Shown: positions 1 through 9,472, numbered from the stretch's first letter. The stretch: 64,000 nt of DNA from Paenibacillus sp. FSL K6-1096 (GCF_037977055.1 NZ_CP150274.1:4898001-4962000), one strand, 5' to 3'. Notes: a model not told the origin generated them from the sequence alone. Numbers and translations are program-made.

Positions 1-92
1 TGAGGAACCGGGTGATATATGGACACCGGCAAATCTTAAAAATGGTGACACTTTGGCTGGAATCCGGCATGTTCGTAAGTTCCGCGGTCTTC

Positions 93-98
93 TATAAT
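93..98 (+). promoter_or_regulatory. Candidate -10 box upstream of the sugar-uptake operon
   Basis: A perfect TATAAT lies 55 bases before the lipoprotein start at 153. No good -35 hexamer is visible at 17 bases, so the promoter may need an activator, as is common for LplA-type operons run by two-component systems. This is inference from motif and position only. Confidence 0.3.
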
Positions 99-152
99 CC
101 AAAGTGTAAGCCGGATGTAAACGCAAACAATACAGGCAAATGGGGGATGACA

Positions 153-1724
153 ATGAGTTTTAAAAGAAAGCTTGTACCGGTTGTAGCCACAGCAGCATTC
201 ATGGTAACTACCCTGGCGGGCTGTGCCGGAGATAATAATTCAGCCGGAGGCAGCACAGCAGCGCCCGAAGGCGGAGCGCAGACGGACGCGGCGGGCAAGC
301 CGGCCAGCATCAAGGCGATGACGATTCTCTTCGGCAACCCGCCGGAGATGACGAACAACAAAGCGCTGGAGGATCTGGAGAAGCGCGGCAATGTAGATCT
401 GAACGTCACCTTTGTTCCATCTGAGGCTTATACAGATAAACTCTCTGTCGCGGTATCCGCCGGAGATTCCTACGACCTGCTGCTGATGGACGGCGGAAAG
501 GATGACAAGTTCAACAACCTGGTCAAGATGGGCGCCTTCCATGATCTGACCCCTTATATTGAGAAGACCAAGAATATCAGCCAGATCGATGACGTGGTCT
601 GGAACGGGGCCAAGATTGACGGCAAAATCTACGGGATTCCCCGGCCGCGCGGCCTGTATGGGGGCGGTGAAGCCAACATTCTGATCCGTAAGGACTGGCT
701 GGATAAATATAGTCTGCCCGTTCCGAAGACGATCGATGAGCTGACGAATGCGCTGAAGGTCTTCAAGGAGAAGGACCCGGCGGGCGGCGGCAAAACCATC
801 CCGTTCACGATCTACGGCTCAGACGGTGTGAACAGCCCCGGGCCATTCTCCGGTGTTCTCCCGATTCAGTATGCCTTCGGCATCCCGAATGTGTGGAAGC
901 TGGAGGGCGATAATGTGGTCCGCGATTTCCAGACGCCTGAATACAAGGCCTTCCTGGAATGGCTGAGAGAGTCCTGGAGCCAAGGCCTGATTGACAAGGA
1001 TGCGCCAGTGCTCAAGAACCAGGGGCAGGCCCGGAGCAAGTTCCTGGCAGGGACGGCGGGTGCTTTTGTCGGGAATGTCAGTGACATCGTGGAGACCAAC
1101 GTGGAGAAGCTGAAGCAGACCGACCCGAACGCCGAAATCGCGATTATCGATGTGCTGGAAGGAACGCAGGGGCAGAAGGGTGTCTCGATCCTTTCCGGGT
1201 ACTACGGGCTGTGGGCGGTTCCGAGCTCTGTGAAGGAGGAGAAGGTTCAACAGATTGTGGACTTCCTGGATTTCACCGCCTCCGAAGAGAATATCGCCTT
1301 CTCCAAGGCGGGAGTTACCGGCATTCATTCCAGTGAATTCAAGGATGGGATGGCTGTGCAGACCGAGGAGCAGAAGAAGCAGTATGAGCTGGATAAGCCG
1401 AACAACTTCATCCTGGAGAACCGGGCAGATCCTTATGTATACGCCAACTCTAAGGAGCAGGACATCCTGAAGCTGCAAAAAGAAATCCTCGATACCATCA
1501 GCACCATCGGTGTGGAGAATCCGTTCCTCAGCTACAACTCGCAGTATGCCAGCAAGAACCCGGACAGCTACAAGAAGATGAGCGCTGTAATGACCAAGTA
1601 TGTGCTGGGTGAAGGCGTCTGGGAGGATGTGCAGAAGGAGATTGATGCCTGGACCAGCGGGCCGGGTGCGGAGATTACCAAGGAGCTGCTGGATCAATAC
1701 AAGGCAGAGCATCAAGCGAAGTAA
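153..1724 (+). CDS. Extracellular solute-binding lipoprotein of a sugar ABC importer (LplA-like)
   Basis: Binding lipoprotein that captures an oligosaccharide outside the membrane for the two permeases that follow. The start at 153 is chosen because GGGGG sits 6 bases upstream and it opens a classical lipoprotein signal: MSFKRK, a hydrophobic stretch, then the lipobox LAGC about 23 residues in. The frame stays open upstream to position 12, but that part lacks a ribosome site. The mature protein is about 500 residues, usual for the large LplA/YtcQ type of Paenibacillus. Gene order (lipoprotein, two permeases, lyase) suggests the ligand is a uronic-acid-containing oligosaccharide. No ATPase gene is present; such importers often share a MsmX-type ATPase encoded elsewhere. 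Confidence 0.9.
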   Translation: MSFKRKLVPVVATAAFMVTTLAGCAGDNNSAGGSTAAPEGGAQTDAAGKPASIKAMTILFGNPPEMTNNKALEDLEKRGNVDLNVTFVPSEAYTDKLSVAVSAGDSYDLLLMDGGKDDKFNNLVKMGAFHDLTPYIEKTKNISQIDDVVWNGAKIDGKIYGIPRPRGLYGGGEANILIRKDWLDKYSLPVPKTIDELTNALKVFKEKDPAGGGKTIPFTIYGSDGVNSPGPFSGVLPIQYAFGIPNVWKLEGDNVVRDFQTPEYKAFLEWLRESWSQGLIDKDAPVLKNQGQARSKFLAGTAGAFVGNVSDIVETNVEKLKQTDPNAEIAIIDVLEGTQGQKGVSILSGYYGLWAVPSSVKEEKVQQIVDFLDFTASEENIAFSKAGVTGIHSSEFKDGMAVQTEEQKKQYELDKPNNFILENRADPYVYANSKEQDILKLQKEILDTISTIGVENPFLSYNSQYASKNPDSYKKMSAVMTKYVLGEGVWEDVQKEIDAWTSGPGAEITKELLDQYKAEHQAK

Positions 1725-1754
1725 CACAACTAAAACATATAAATAGAGGCAAAT

Positions 1755-1776
1755 GAGGGGGATTTCCCCCTTTCTT
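1755..1776 (+). terminator. Short hairpin between lipoprotein and permease genes
   Basis: GGGGGA and TCCCCC arms around a tiny loop are followed by TTTCTTTT. Placed 30 bases after the lipoprotein stop inside the operon, it looks like a partial terminator or 3' stabiliser that lets the binding protein be made in excess over the permeases. This is inferred from structure and position. Confidence 0.55.
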
Positions 1777-1905
1777 TTGAAATATAAGTGATTTTATAGG
1801 TTTCACACTATAGATTATCCTTCTATTTCTCGCTGAAACGGTGCCGCCCATAATAGGACGGCAAAGCCGTTTCCACTTGCCCATTTGGATAAGGAGGTTG
1901 AGCCT

Positions 1906-2814
1906 GTGCAGAGAGCGTTACGCCCCAAGCGGTTTCATCAGCTATGGCCCTTTTATTTACTGGCAGCACCGGGCATTATCTATTTTCTTGTTTTTCATTA
2001 CATCCCGATGTCGGGGCTCATTCTGGCCTTCAAGGAATACAGCCCGTTCAAGGGCATGATGAACAGCCCCTGGGTGGGGCTGGATAATTTCCGACAGTTC
2101 TTCGGAACCTCCGATTTCTATATGCTGCTGAAAAATACACTGCTGATCAGCCTGCTGAATCTGGTCATTTATTTTCCGTTCACGATCATCCTGTCTCTAC
2201 TATTAAATGAAGTGCGGCTGAAGGTGTTCAAGCGTGTGTCGCAGACCATCGTGTACCTGCCCCATTTCCTCTCATGGGTCGTCATCTACGGGATTACGAT
2301 TTCCTTCTTCGGCCCGTCGGGCGTCATTAACCATTACCTCGGCCAGTGGTTCGACGGCAGCGCAGGCTTCCTGGTCAGTAATGAATGGTTCCGGCCGCTG
2401 ATCATCTTCCAGGCGATCTGGAAGGATGCGGGCTGGGGGACGATTATTTTCCTGGCAGCGCTGGCGGGGATTAACCCGGAGCAATATGAAGCGGCCAAGG
2501 TGGACGGGGCCAGCCGGCTGCAGAGCATCTGGCATATCACCCTTCCCGGGATCAAAAGCACCATTGTCATTCTGCTGCTGCTCCGTCTGGGGTCGTCGCT
2601 TGATTCCAACTTCATGCAAATCTTCCTGATGACCAACAGCCTTAACCTGGATGTCTCCAATGTGTTCGATCTGTTCGTCTACCATGTCGGTCTGGAGCAG
2701 TTCAATTACAGCTTCGCGATTACGGTAGGCATGTTCAAATCCGTGGCCAGTCTGATCCTTGTCGTCGGTGCCAACTATGCGGCGAAGCTGATGGGCGAAG
2801 AAGGCATATTCTAG
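1906..2814 (+). CDS. ABC transporter permease, LplB family
   Basis: Inner-membrane permease of the carbohydrate importer. The start is GTG at 1906, eight bases after AAGGAGG; a TTG 21 bases upstream in the same frame would lie in front of that ribosome site. Six hydrophobic segments are visible, beginning with LLAAPGIIYFLVFHYIP. The EAA loop that contacts the ATPase reads EQYEAAKVDGASRLQSIW, about 200 residues in, with the usual G ten residues on. Length of about 302 residues is normal. It pairs with the permease at 2839. Confidence 0.93.
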   Translation: MQRALRPKRFHQLWPFYLLAAPGIIYFLVFHYIPMSGLILAFKEYSPFKGMMNSPWVGLDNFRQFFGTSDFYMLLKNTLLISLLNLVIYFPFTIILSLLLNEVRLKVFKRVSQTIVYLPHFLSWVVIYGITISFFGPSGVINHYLGQWFDGSAGFLVSNEWFRPLIIFQAIWKDAGWGTIIFLAALAGINPEQYEAAKVDGASRLQSIWHITLPGIKSTIVILLLLRLGSSLDSNFMQIFLMTNSLNLDVSNVFDLFVYHVGLEQFNYSFAITVGMFKSVASLILVVGANYAAKLMGEEGIF

Positions 2815-2838
2815 AACAAGAACAGGAGTGGAGAGGTT

Positions 2839-3708
2839 ATGAAGCTAAGGGCAACCTGGTTTGATACGATAATAGTAGTCATTATTTGCTTAATTAGTCT
2901 GCTGGTCATTCTGCCTTTTCTTTATATTATAGCGGTATCGTTCAGTCCCCCCGGAGACTCCATGGCCGGCAATTTCTTCATCTGGCCTAAGCACTGGACG
3001 CTGGACGCCTACAGCTATCTGTTGAATGCGAATACGTTCCTGACCTCGGTCAAGAATTCCGTGATTATCACGGTGATGGGGACGCTGCTCAGTCTGTTTG
3101 TTTCCATTACGCTGGCGTATGCCCTGTCGAAGAAGTTTCTGCCCGGACGGCGGACGATGCTGCTGGTTATTTTCTTCACGATGATCTTCCACGGGGGGAT
3201 GATTCCGAACTATCTGGTCGTCAAAAACCTCGGCCTGATCGATTCCTACTGGGCCGTGGTGCTTCCGGCAGCCTCCAGCGCCTTCAATATTATGGTTATC
3301 CGCTCGTTCTTCCAGAGCCTGCCGGAGAGTCTGGATGAAGCCGCCCGGATTGACGGGGCAGGGGAGTTCCGGATTCTGTACTCGGTGGTGCTGCCGCTGT
3401 CGAAGCCGATCATCGCCACGTTCACGCTGTTCTTCATGGTCCAGTTCTGGAATGAATTCTTCTCGGCGGTCATCTACCTGAATGATACGTCACGCTGGCC
3501 AATTCAACCGCTCCTGCGGCAGATGGTGGCGATCAGCGCCTCCAATATCTCGGCAGAGGCGGCGGTAGATGCGCAGCTTGCAGCCAACCTCGGGCCCAAT
3601 GTCCAGAATGCGGCGATTCTGCTGGCAATGCTGCCGATCGTGATGGTGTATCCGTTCCTGCAGAAGTATTTTGCCAAGGGTGCGATGCTCGGTTCAATTA
3701 AGGAATAG
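2839..3708 (+). CDS. ABC transporter permease, LplC/AraQ family
   Basis: Second permease of the importer, 289 residues, starting at ATG after AGGAGTGGAGAGG. It has the MalG-type six-segment topology and the EAA loop ESLDEAARIDGAGEFRILY near residue 170. The C-terminal KYFAKGAMLGSIKE is the typical ending of LplC/YtcP permeases. It lies 24 bases after the first permease and 44 bases before the lyase gene, so all four genes are probably co-transcribed. Confidence 0.93.
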   Translation: MKLRATWFDTIIVVIICLISLLVILPFLYIIAVSFSPPGDSMAGNFFIWPKHWTLDAYSYLLNANTFLTSVKNSVIITVMGTLLSLFVSITLAYALSKKFLPGRRTMLLVIFFTMIFHGGMIPNYLVVKNLGLIDSYWAVVLPAASSAFNIMVIRSFFQSLPESLDEAARIDGAGEFRILYSVVLPLSKPIIATFTLFFMVQFWNEFFSAVIYLNDTSRWPIQPLLRQMVAISASNISAEAAVDAQLAANLGPNVQNAAILLAMLPIVMVYPFLQKYFAKGAMLGSIKE

Positions 3709-3752
3709 AAGCGGAAGAAGCTCAAGCGAAACCAATAAGGGTGAGGGTTCAG

Positions 3753-5963
3753 ATGACAATTGGATATAAAGATTTACGCCATAATCCGAAGTATACGAAG
3801 CCGCAGATGTCGGACGGCGAGTTCCTGCGCTCGATGCTGGATCTGGAGAAGCCGGAGCTGGCCGGTGTGGCGGCGAAGCTGGCGGAAGGCGATGTTCCCG
3901 GTGCACGGGATGCCTATTTAGAGCTGATTGCAGCAGGTAACAACGGGAGATATTACTTTGATGTGCAGGAAGTACCCGGACTGATGGCGTATGCGGCCAG
4001 CCGGTACAGCGGGGAGGAAGAGGCGCAGCAGGACATTGCCGAGGCCGACCGGATTGTGGCAGGGGATATTCCGCTGTTCAAGGGAAGAAGAGTCGTCTTC
4101 CAGAATGGAGCCTACGACTGGAACAGCTGGCTGTTCGACAGCTCGCAGTATCAGCTCCATCTGACCCGGTTCGTCTATGTGAAGCGACTGTCCAGAGCAT
4201 ATGCGCTGACCGGTGATGAGAAATACGCCAGATGCTTCAATGACATGATCCGCCATTTCATCGATGACAACCCGATGCCGGTGGACGGGACCTTCCGGGC
4301 CGAGCATTCAACCTGGGACCCGCTCTCAGTCGGCGTAAGAATGTTCATGCTGCCGGAGGCGTTCATTACGTTCTTCAGCTCCCCGGCCTTCGAGCCGGAG
4401 GTGAAGCTGAAGCTGATCAAGTCCTTCCACGAGCATGGGCAGTATGTGCGTGCCTATCATGCCGGCGGGGGCAATCATGTGTGTATGCAGCTTCGCGGTC
4501 TGATCCAGACCGCGCTCCTGCTGCCGGAGCTGAAGGAATCCGCCGAATGGCTGGAGTACGCCGGGCGTAAGCTCCCCGGATACATCCGCGAGAATGTGTA
4601 TCCTGATGGAGTCCAGTTTGAGGGCAGCCCGAACTATCACCATATCGTTATGCGTGATCTCTATGAGCTGGTGGCCTTGTACCAGAAGCTGGGCAGGGAT
4701 GCCGGGGAGTACCGGGAGACGCTGGAGAAAATGTATGCCGTGATGATGCATCTGCTGGCACCGGACGGGCAGCTGGTCAAGTTCGGCGATACCGATGTGC
4801 AGGTGGAGAGCGAGCTGCGCAATGTCCTGAGCCTGGGTGCTTACCTGTACCAGCGGAGCGACTTCAAGGCGCTGGGCCATGAGCGGCTGCCGTTCTCCCT
4901 GCTGTGGCGGCTCGGGCCGGAGGCTGCGGCGGCGTATGACGAGCTGCGTGCGGAGGAGCCTGCTCTAGCGGCGGCCTGCTTCCCGGAGGGCGGGTATGTA
5001 ACCTCCCGGCAGGGCTGGGACCGCAGCGATATGTATATGGCGATGCGGGCCGGCGTAGGCATCGGCGGACATGCGCATTCCGATGCGCTCAGCCTGGTGC
5101 TGTACGCGGGCGGGCGCGAGCTGCTGGCCGATTCGGGCATGGGCTTGTTCGAGTGGAATAAGGAGCGGAAGTATGCGGTATCCACCCGGGCCCACAACAC
5201 GGTTGTGGTCGACGGGCAGGACCAGCATGTCCGCAGCTTCCACTGGAATACACCGCCCACGGCCAGCTGCCGGATCTGGGATACCCAGTTCAATGAGGCG
5301 TATGACTATGTGTTTGCCAGCCAGTACGGGTATACCCGTTACGCAGATCCGGTGATCCATTCCCGCAAGGTGCTGTTCGTCAAGAACAGCTACTGGCTGA
5401 TTGTGGACCTGTTCCAAGCTCAAGGGCAGCACAACTATGAGCAGTATTTCCATCTGCCGCCCGGCGGGGCGGGGTATGACTGCCGTAGCGGGGAGGCTGT
5501 CACGCAGCTGGAGGGGGCCAATCTGCTGCTGAAGGCGCTGCCCGCCGGGCTGGAGGAGGACCGGCTTGGGCTGGAGCCGGGGCTGATCTTCAGGCAGGGC
5601 CAATACGAGGATAGCCCGGTGGTCAAGCGTTCATTGAATGTGGCTGGCGAAGCGGCTATTGTAACGCTGGCTGTTCCGTTCACTGGAGCGAAGCCGCAGG
5701 TTACGGCCGAGCGCCTGCCGGTCTGGCAGAACGGACAGCTGCTCTCTCTTCATGAAGCGACCGCGCTGCGGATTGTGCTGGAGGACCGGGTGGATGAAAT
5801 CTGCCTGTACCACAAGAGCATCGATGTGGAGGGCTATCTCGACCATACCGGTAACGTCATCTCCGAGGCACTGCTCCCCCGCAAGGCAGAGCCGGAAGGC
5901 ATCGCCTTCGCCGGAGGCAGCTATAACCGGGATGTGGTTGTTATTACAGGCCTCCGGAAATAG
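3753..5963 (+). CDS. Heparinase II/III family polysaccharide lyase-like protein
   Basis: Large cytoplasmic protein without signal peptide, about 736 residues. An N-terminal alpha-toroid region (roughly 60-350) contains the WLFDSSQYQLHLTRFVYVK and GNHVCMQ stretches typical of alginate and heparin lyases. A beta-rich Hepar_II_III region follows (about 400-600), with GGHAHSDALSL and STRAHNTVVVDGQDQ as likely active-site stretches with conserved His and Tyr residues. The start at 3753 has GGTGAGG 6 bases upstream; the GTG at 3741 sits too close to its AAGG. As the last gene of the import operon it probably cleaves incoming uronic-acid oligomers by beta-elimination. The exact substrate cannot be told. 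Confidence 0.85.
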   Translation: MTIGYKDLRHNPKYTKPQMSDGEFLRSMLDLEKPELAGVAAKLAEGDVPGARDAYLELIAAGNNGRYYFDVQEVPGLMAYAASRYSGEEEAQQDIAEADRIVAGDIPLFKGRRVVFQNGAYDWNSWLFDSSQYQLHLTRFVYVKRLSRAYALTGDEKYARCFNDMIRHFIDDNPMPVDGTFRAEHSTWDPLSVGVRMFMLPEAFITFFSSPAFEPEVKLKLIKSFHEHGQYVRAYHAGGGNHVCMQLRGLIQTALLLPELKESAEWLEYAGRKLPGYIRENVYPDGVQFEGSPNYHHIVMRDLYELVALYQKLGRDAGEYRETLEKMYAVMMHLLAPDGQLVKFGDTDVQVESELRNVLSLGAYLYQRSDFKALGHERLPFSLLWRLGPEAAAAYDELRAEEPALAAACFPEGGYVTSRQGWDRSDMYMAMRAGVGIGGHAHSDALSLVLYAGGRELLADSGMGLFEWNKERKYAVSTRAHNTVVVDGQDQHVRSFHWNTPPTASCRIWDTQFNEAYDYVFASQYGYTRYADPVIHSRKVLFVKNSYWLIVDLFQAQGQHNYEQYFHLPPGGAGYDCRSGEAVTQLEGANLLLKALPAGLEEDRLGLEPGLIFRQGQYEDSPVVKRSLNVAGEAAIVTLAVPFTGAKPQVTAERLPVWQNGQLLSLHEATALRIVLEDRVDEICLYHKSIDVEGYLDHTGNVISEALLPRKAEPEGIAFAGGSYNRDVVVITGLRK

Positions 5964-5976
5964 CGCAGCGGAAATG

Positions 5977-6010
5977 AACAACGCCCATCCGGTTCAGGAT
6001 GGGCGTTGTT
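5977..6010. terminator. Bidirectional terminator between convergent lyase and FhuF-like genes
   Basis: Perfect 14-base arms (AACAACGCCCATCC and its complement) around a 6-base loop, with T-rich ends on both strands. It fills the 48-base gap between the two convergent stop codons. Confidence 0.88.
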
Positions 6011-6011
6011 G

Positions 6012-6803
6012 TCATGAATTCAGGGTGAGCCGCCGCTCTTCCGGAGATAGGCTGGGGCAGGTACTGCAATACTCTCCAGCCTCCGGTCCGGTTTTTACCC
6101 GGTAGGCCAGGCAGCAATGGGTGCGCAGATAGAATGGGGGGCTCTGCCGCTGCGGATGCTCATACCTGCGGAACCGCATAGACAACTCATCCGGCTTCTT
6201 CGGCTGAAGCAGCGTGTTATAATCCTGGCTAATGATCAGGTCCCGCTTCTCTGAGTCCCACAGCTCACTGTGTGAATGTAGCCGTTCATACAGAGTATGC
6301 AAATTATGCGCCACCAGCGACCACATGACCTTCTCCTTGGCTCCCGTATAACCTGATACAGCCCCGAATACCTGCCGCAAATGCTCCAGCAAATACTCCT
6401 GATATTCGATAAGGCGGGTCTGACGTGCTTCCACATCGTTAACAGGGAATACGCCAGAGGCTTCTCTCTCCGCCTCATACCGCATGGTTCCTGCATCTGT
6501 TAAACCGAACCGCAAAGCGCCGGGCCGCAGAGAGAGTGGAGTGTCGAACAGGCTGATGGAGGCAGCCAGACCCATGATCAACACGGAATACCTCTTGGCA
6601 AACAAGGTTCCGGTTACATATCCTGGCGGCTCCCCAAGCTGAACCGACTGCTGGCCGATAATGAGCGGCAGCCTCACTGCATCCAATAAATCCTCAGTAC
6701 TGTAAGGAAAGGAATCCTTGCGGTTCCCCGCCACGGTAACAACAAAATGCTCTTGCAAGAACACGTTTATCCGCTCGTAGTTATAAAGCTGACCAGCGCT
6801 CAT
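6012..6803 (-). CDS. FhuF-like [2Fe-2S] siderophore-iron reductase
   Basis: The C-terminus carries the signature of FhuF ferric-siderophore reductases: an adjacent Cys pair (HCCLAYRV) then C-S-T-C twelve residues later, which bind a 2Fe-2S cluster. The rest is the weakly conserved helical region of about 200 residues expected for the family. Start at 6803 overlaps the stop of the upstream binding-protein gene in an ATGA, implying translational coupling; an ATG 12 bases upstream is the alternative. It would reduce Fe(III) taken from siderophores on the cytoplasmic side. It probably shares the Fur-controlled promoter at 7780. Confidence 0.82.
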   Translation of the reverse strand: MSAGQLYNYERINVFLQEHFVVTVAGNRKDSFPYSTEDLLDAVRLPLIIGQQSVQLGEPPGYVTGTLFAKRYSVLIMGLAASISLFDTPLSLRPGALRFGLTDAGTMRYEAEREASGVFPVNDVEARQTRLIEYQEYLLEHLRQVFGAVSGYTGAKEKVMWSLVAHNLHTLYERLHSHSELWDSEKRDLIISQDYNTLLQPKKPDELSMRFRRYEHPQRQSPPFYLRTHCCLAYRVKTGPEAGEYCSTCPSLSPEERRLTLNS

Positions 6804-7753
6804 TCCCCGATCCACGCCAATATTTCATCAATGATCTCCCCGCGGCCGATGACTCCCCAGCCCTTGAAGAGCCAGAAGGAGTCGGTCTCATGGACTCTTC
6901 CTTCTTTTACAGCGGGGATGTTGCTCCAGAGCGGGCTATTCTTCATATTTCCCAGAAAATCACCGGCATTGGGATCGGCCTCCAGGACGATAAAGTCTGC
7001 CCCCAATTCCGGTATTTTCTCCAACGATAAATCCGCTCTTTGCTCTTCCGGTGTCAGGGCGGCAGGTTCAAATCCGAGATCCTGGTAGAGCAATACATTG
7101 GTAGGATGGCCTTTTTGTGCATACACTTGAAGTGCTTTTGCACGCACACGGAGGTAGGCGAGTTGTTTGTTGTCCAGTGCCTTGATTTTCTCGCTGGCTT
7201 GGGCTGTTTTTTGTTCAAGTTCGGCGATTTTTTGCTTCGCCACATCCGTCTTGTCATACATCTCTGCAATGGTAAGAAGATCCTTGGTCCAAAAGGAAGT
7301 ATCGTCGCCATAATCGAGCCACTCATTTCCCAGCACAACGGTAGGAGCGATTTGATTCAGCTGTTCGTACGTATTCTCGGCTGTACGGCTCTCAATGAGA
7401 ATAACATCCGGCTCAAGCAAGGCGATGGCTTCCAGATTGGGGTTATCCGCCGAGCCTACAGTAGCCACCCCTTCCAGCATGCCCGCGAGGTAGGGAAGGT
7501 AGTCTCCTCCGTACCGCACCTCGGTATTCACACCGTAAGGTCTCTCGCCGATAGTCAGCAGATGATCTATATATTCTGCCGTGAGAACCACGATCTTCTC
7601 AATTTTAGACGGAATCACAGCTTCTCCCTTCAGGTGGGTAATCGTGCGGGTGCCTGAATCAGAGGACGGCTCTGCGGTTGTATTGTTGCAGGCGGCCAGT
7701 AACAGCACTAGAACGGCCAGGACCAGAACCTGGATGGATTTCATTCTGTACAT
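6800..7753 (-). CDS. Iron-siderophore ABC transporter binding lipoprotein (FeuA-like)
   Basis: Lipoprotein signal MYRMKSIQVLVLAVLVLLLAAC ends in lipobox LAAC, followed by a Ser/Thr-rich linker. A class III (vitamin B12/siderophore) binding fold follows, with IEKIVVLTAEYIDHLLTIG and EAIALLEPDVILI typical of FeuA/FhuD. Length is 317 residues. The start follows GGAGAA by 11 bases; an internal ATG nine bases on is less well placed. No permease or ATPase gene is adjacent, so it must share membrane components encoded elsewhere. The Fur box at 7780 lies just upstream. Confidence 0.9.
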   Translation of the reverse strand: MYRMKSIQVLVLAVLVLLLAACNNTTAEPSSDSGTRTITHLKGEAVIPSKIEKIVVLTAEYIDHLLTIGERPYGVNTEVRYGGDYLPYLAGMLEGVATVGSADNPNLEAIALLEPDVILIESRTAENTYEQLNQIAPTVVLGNEWLDYGDDTSFWTKDLLTIAEMYDKTDVAKQKIAELEQKTAQASEKIKALDNKQLAYLRVRAKALQVYAQKGHPTNVLLYQDLGFEPAALTPEEQRADLSLEKIPELGADFIVLEADPNAGDFLGNMKNSPLWSNIPAVKEGRVHETDSFWLFKGWGVIGRGEIIDEILAWIGE

Positions 7754-7779
7754 AAGCTTCTATTCTCCTTTATCTAATA

Positions 7780-7798
7780 GATAATAATAATCATTATC
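7780..7798 (-). promoter_or_regulatory. Fur box
   Basis: GATAATAATAATCATTATC matches the classical 19-base Fur consensus at 18 of 19 positions and continues into further ATCATTAT-like repeats on its right. It sits 27 bases upstream of the binding-lipoprotein start, as expected for iron-dependent repression of the lipoprotein and reductase genes. Confidence 0.9.
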
Positions 7799-7834
7799 AT
7801 TATGATAGGAGAACGGTACACACTTTACAATGGA

Positions 7835-9472
7835 TTATAAACCTGTGTTGGTATGGATAATTCTATCGTCGCGGAAACCTATCCGGGATGCGATATAAGA
7901 CATGGCCCACATTCTGCCCGCTGGCCCAAGAGTTCTGAACAACAGGTCTCCTGCACTATATACCCGCCCTTGCTTCACGGCTTCGAGTGAGCGCCATTCC
8001 GGGGATGACAGCAGGAGGTCTAGCCGTTGTCTTGATTCAGGAGTAGGGTCAACAGCCAAAAAAATGTAATCCGATCGATATTGGGGAAGCTCAGAAATCT
8101 CAAAATCAACGGCCTCGGTCTGTTCCGGCAAGGAGTGGGGCTGACGAAGTCCAAGCTCTCTGTACAGAAGTGTTCCCGTCTGATTGGAGGTGCCGTAGAG
8201 GCGGCAGAATTCAGAGCTGACTCTAATGAAAGAAACGGCTGGCGGCACATCCCGTTCTCCCAGTCTCATTCTAAGAAAGTGCTTCTGCTCCGTGTAGCTG
8301 TTTACCCAGTCCTCCGCCTGCTGCTCTCTGCCCAGAATACGGGCTAAGCGGGACAATTGCTGCTCCACGAGATCCGTATGCTGAAGGACAACCGTGGGAG
8401 CGATGGATTCCAGCATCTCGCCTGGCAACAGGCGGTCGCTTCCAATAATCAAATCAGGTCTGACCTGTGCCAGCTTCTCATAATTCAACCGGGAGCCGTT
8501 CAAGCGGATGATCTCCTGCTCTCTTGTATTCTGCTTAGGCAGGACATAATGTCTTGACACCCGCTCCCGGTAAGACAGCGCAGCCACTGGAGTCAGCCCA
8601 AGGGTCATCAGGTAATCATCCAATCCGTAATAAAGAACAGCGATACGGATATGGCGGTTCTTGAGATAGCTGGCCGGAGCTACCCCTTCCGATTTTTTGA
8701 ACACCCGGCTGAAATAATGCTCGTCCCGGTAACCGACTTCTTTGGCGACCTGCTTGACCCGTTCGGAGGAGAACAGCAGCTGCTTGGCTCTCTTGATCCG
8801 CTCCTGCAGCAAATAGGCCATGGGTGTCTTGTCTGTAAGCTGTCTGAAGGCTCTGATAAAATGATTGGTGCTCAGTCCGGCCATCAGTGCCAGCTGCGCG
8901 ACTGTAAGCTGTTTGTCATAGTTCTTCTTCATATAATCCAGTACAATATCCATCCCTGCGGCCTTGCCTGGCATGAGGCGGTCCCGTGGTTGGATAAGCA
9001 TCGCGAGCAGCTGCTGAAGCTGGTACCTTGCGCGCATGATATCTTCCAGGTCCCGGGTTCGGTGGAATGCTGCAGCTTGTTGAATGATTTCTGCAGCACG
9101 CGGATGTCCGTATACTTCAAGCTTCCCGCTAACCGGGAACAGTGGAGGATGGAACCCCAGGTGCCTGCGGTCATTACTTAGCTGCTTACAGGAGAAGAAA
9201 ATAACTATGTAACGTATAGGTCCTGTGGCCAGTGCTTTGCCCTCAACTGCCGAACCCGGCAACAGCAGGAAGAAGTCTCCTTTATTCGCAGTAAGCGGTG
9301 TTGCGTTGAGGGTGATTTGCCCTTTGCCCTCGGTTATATAGCACAATGCATAGTGATGAAGAATTCTTCGGGGCAACAGATTTCCTTCTGCATTGCTCCA
9401 GGTATAGCTGTGTATTGCTGAGAAAAATAAGCGCTCCGGTCTAAATGATGCTGGCGGAATATCGGATGACAT
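7835..9472 (-). CDS. AraC-family regulator with C-terminal siderophore-binding domain (Btr-like)
   Basis: Three parts are visible in 545 residues: an N-terminal cupin-like sensor region (about 1-150), an AraC double helix-turn-helix (about 175-270, with LTVAQLALMAGLSTNHFIRAF and VAKEVGYRDEHYFSRVFKK), and a periplasmic-binding-protein-like domain (about 285-545) similar in type to the FeuA partner. This is the layout of B. subtilis Btr, which binds a siderophore inside the cell and activates the uptake genes. Start at 9472 follows GGGGAGGAACTT. It lies directly upstream of the lipoprotein gene on the same strand, with the Fur box between them. Confidence 0.9.
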   Translation of the reverse strand: MSSDIPPASFRPERLFFSAIHSYTWSNAEGNLLPRRILHHYALCYITEGKGQITLNATPLTANKGDFFLLLPGSAVEGKALATGPIRYIVIFFSCKQLSNDRRHLGFHPPLFPVSGKLEVYGHPRAAEIIQQAAAFHRTRDLEDIMRARYQLQQLLAMLIQPRDRLMPGKAAGMDIVLDYMKKNYDKQLTVAQLALMAGLSTNHFIRAFRQLTDKTPMAYLLQERIKRAKQLLFSSERVKQVAKEVGYRDEHYFSRVFKKSEGVAPASYLKNRHIRIAVLYYGLDDYLMTLGLTPVAALSYRERVSRHYVLPKQNTREQEIIRLNGSRLNYEKLAQVRPDLIIGSDRLLPGEMLESIAPTVVLQHTDLVEQQLSRLARILGREQQAEDWVNSYTEQKHFLRMRLGERDVPPAVSFIRVSSEFCRLYGTSNQTGTLLYRELGLRQPHSLPEQTEAVDFEISELPQYRSDYIFLAVDPTPESRQRLDLLLSSPEWRSLEAVKQGRVYSAGDLLFRTLGPAGRMWAMSYIASRIGFRDDRIIHTNTGL

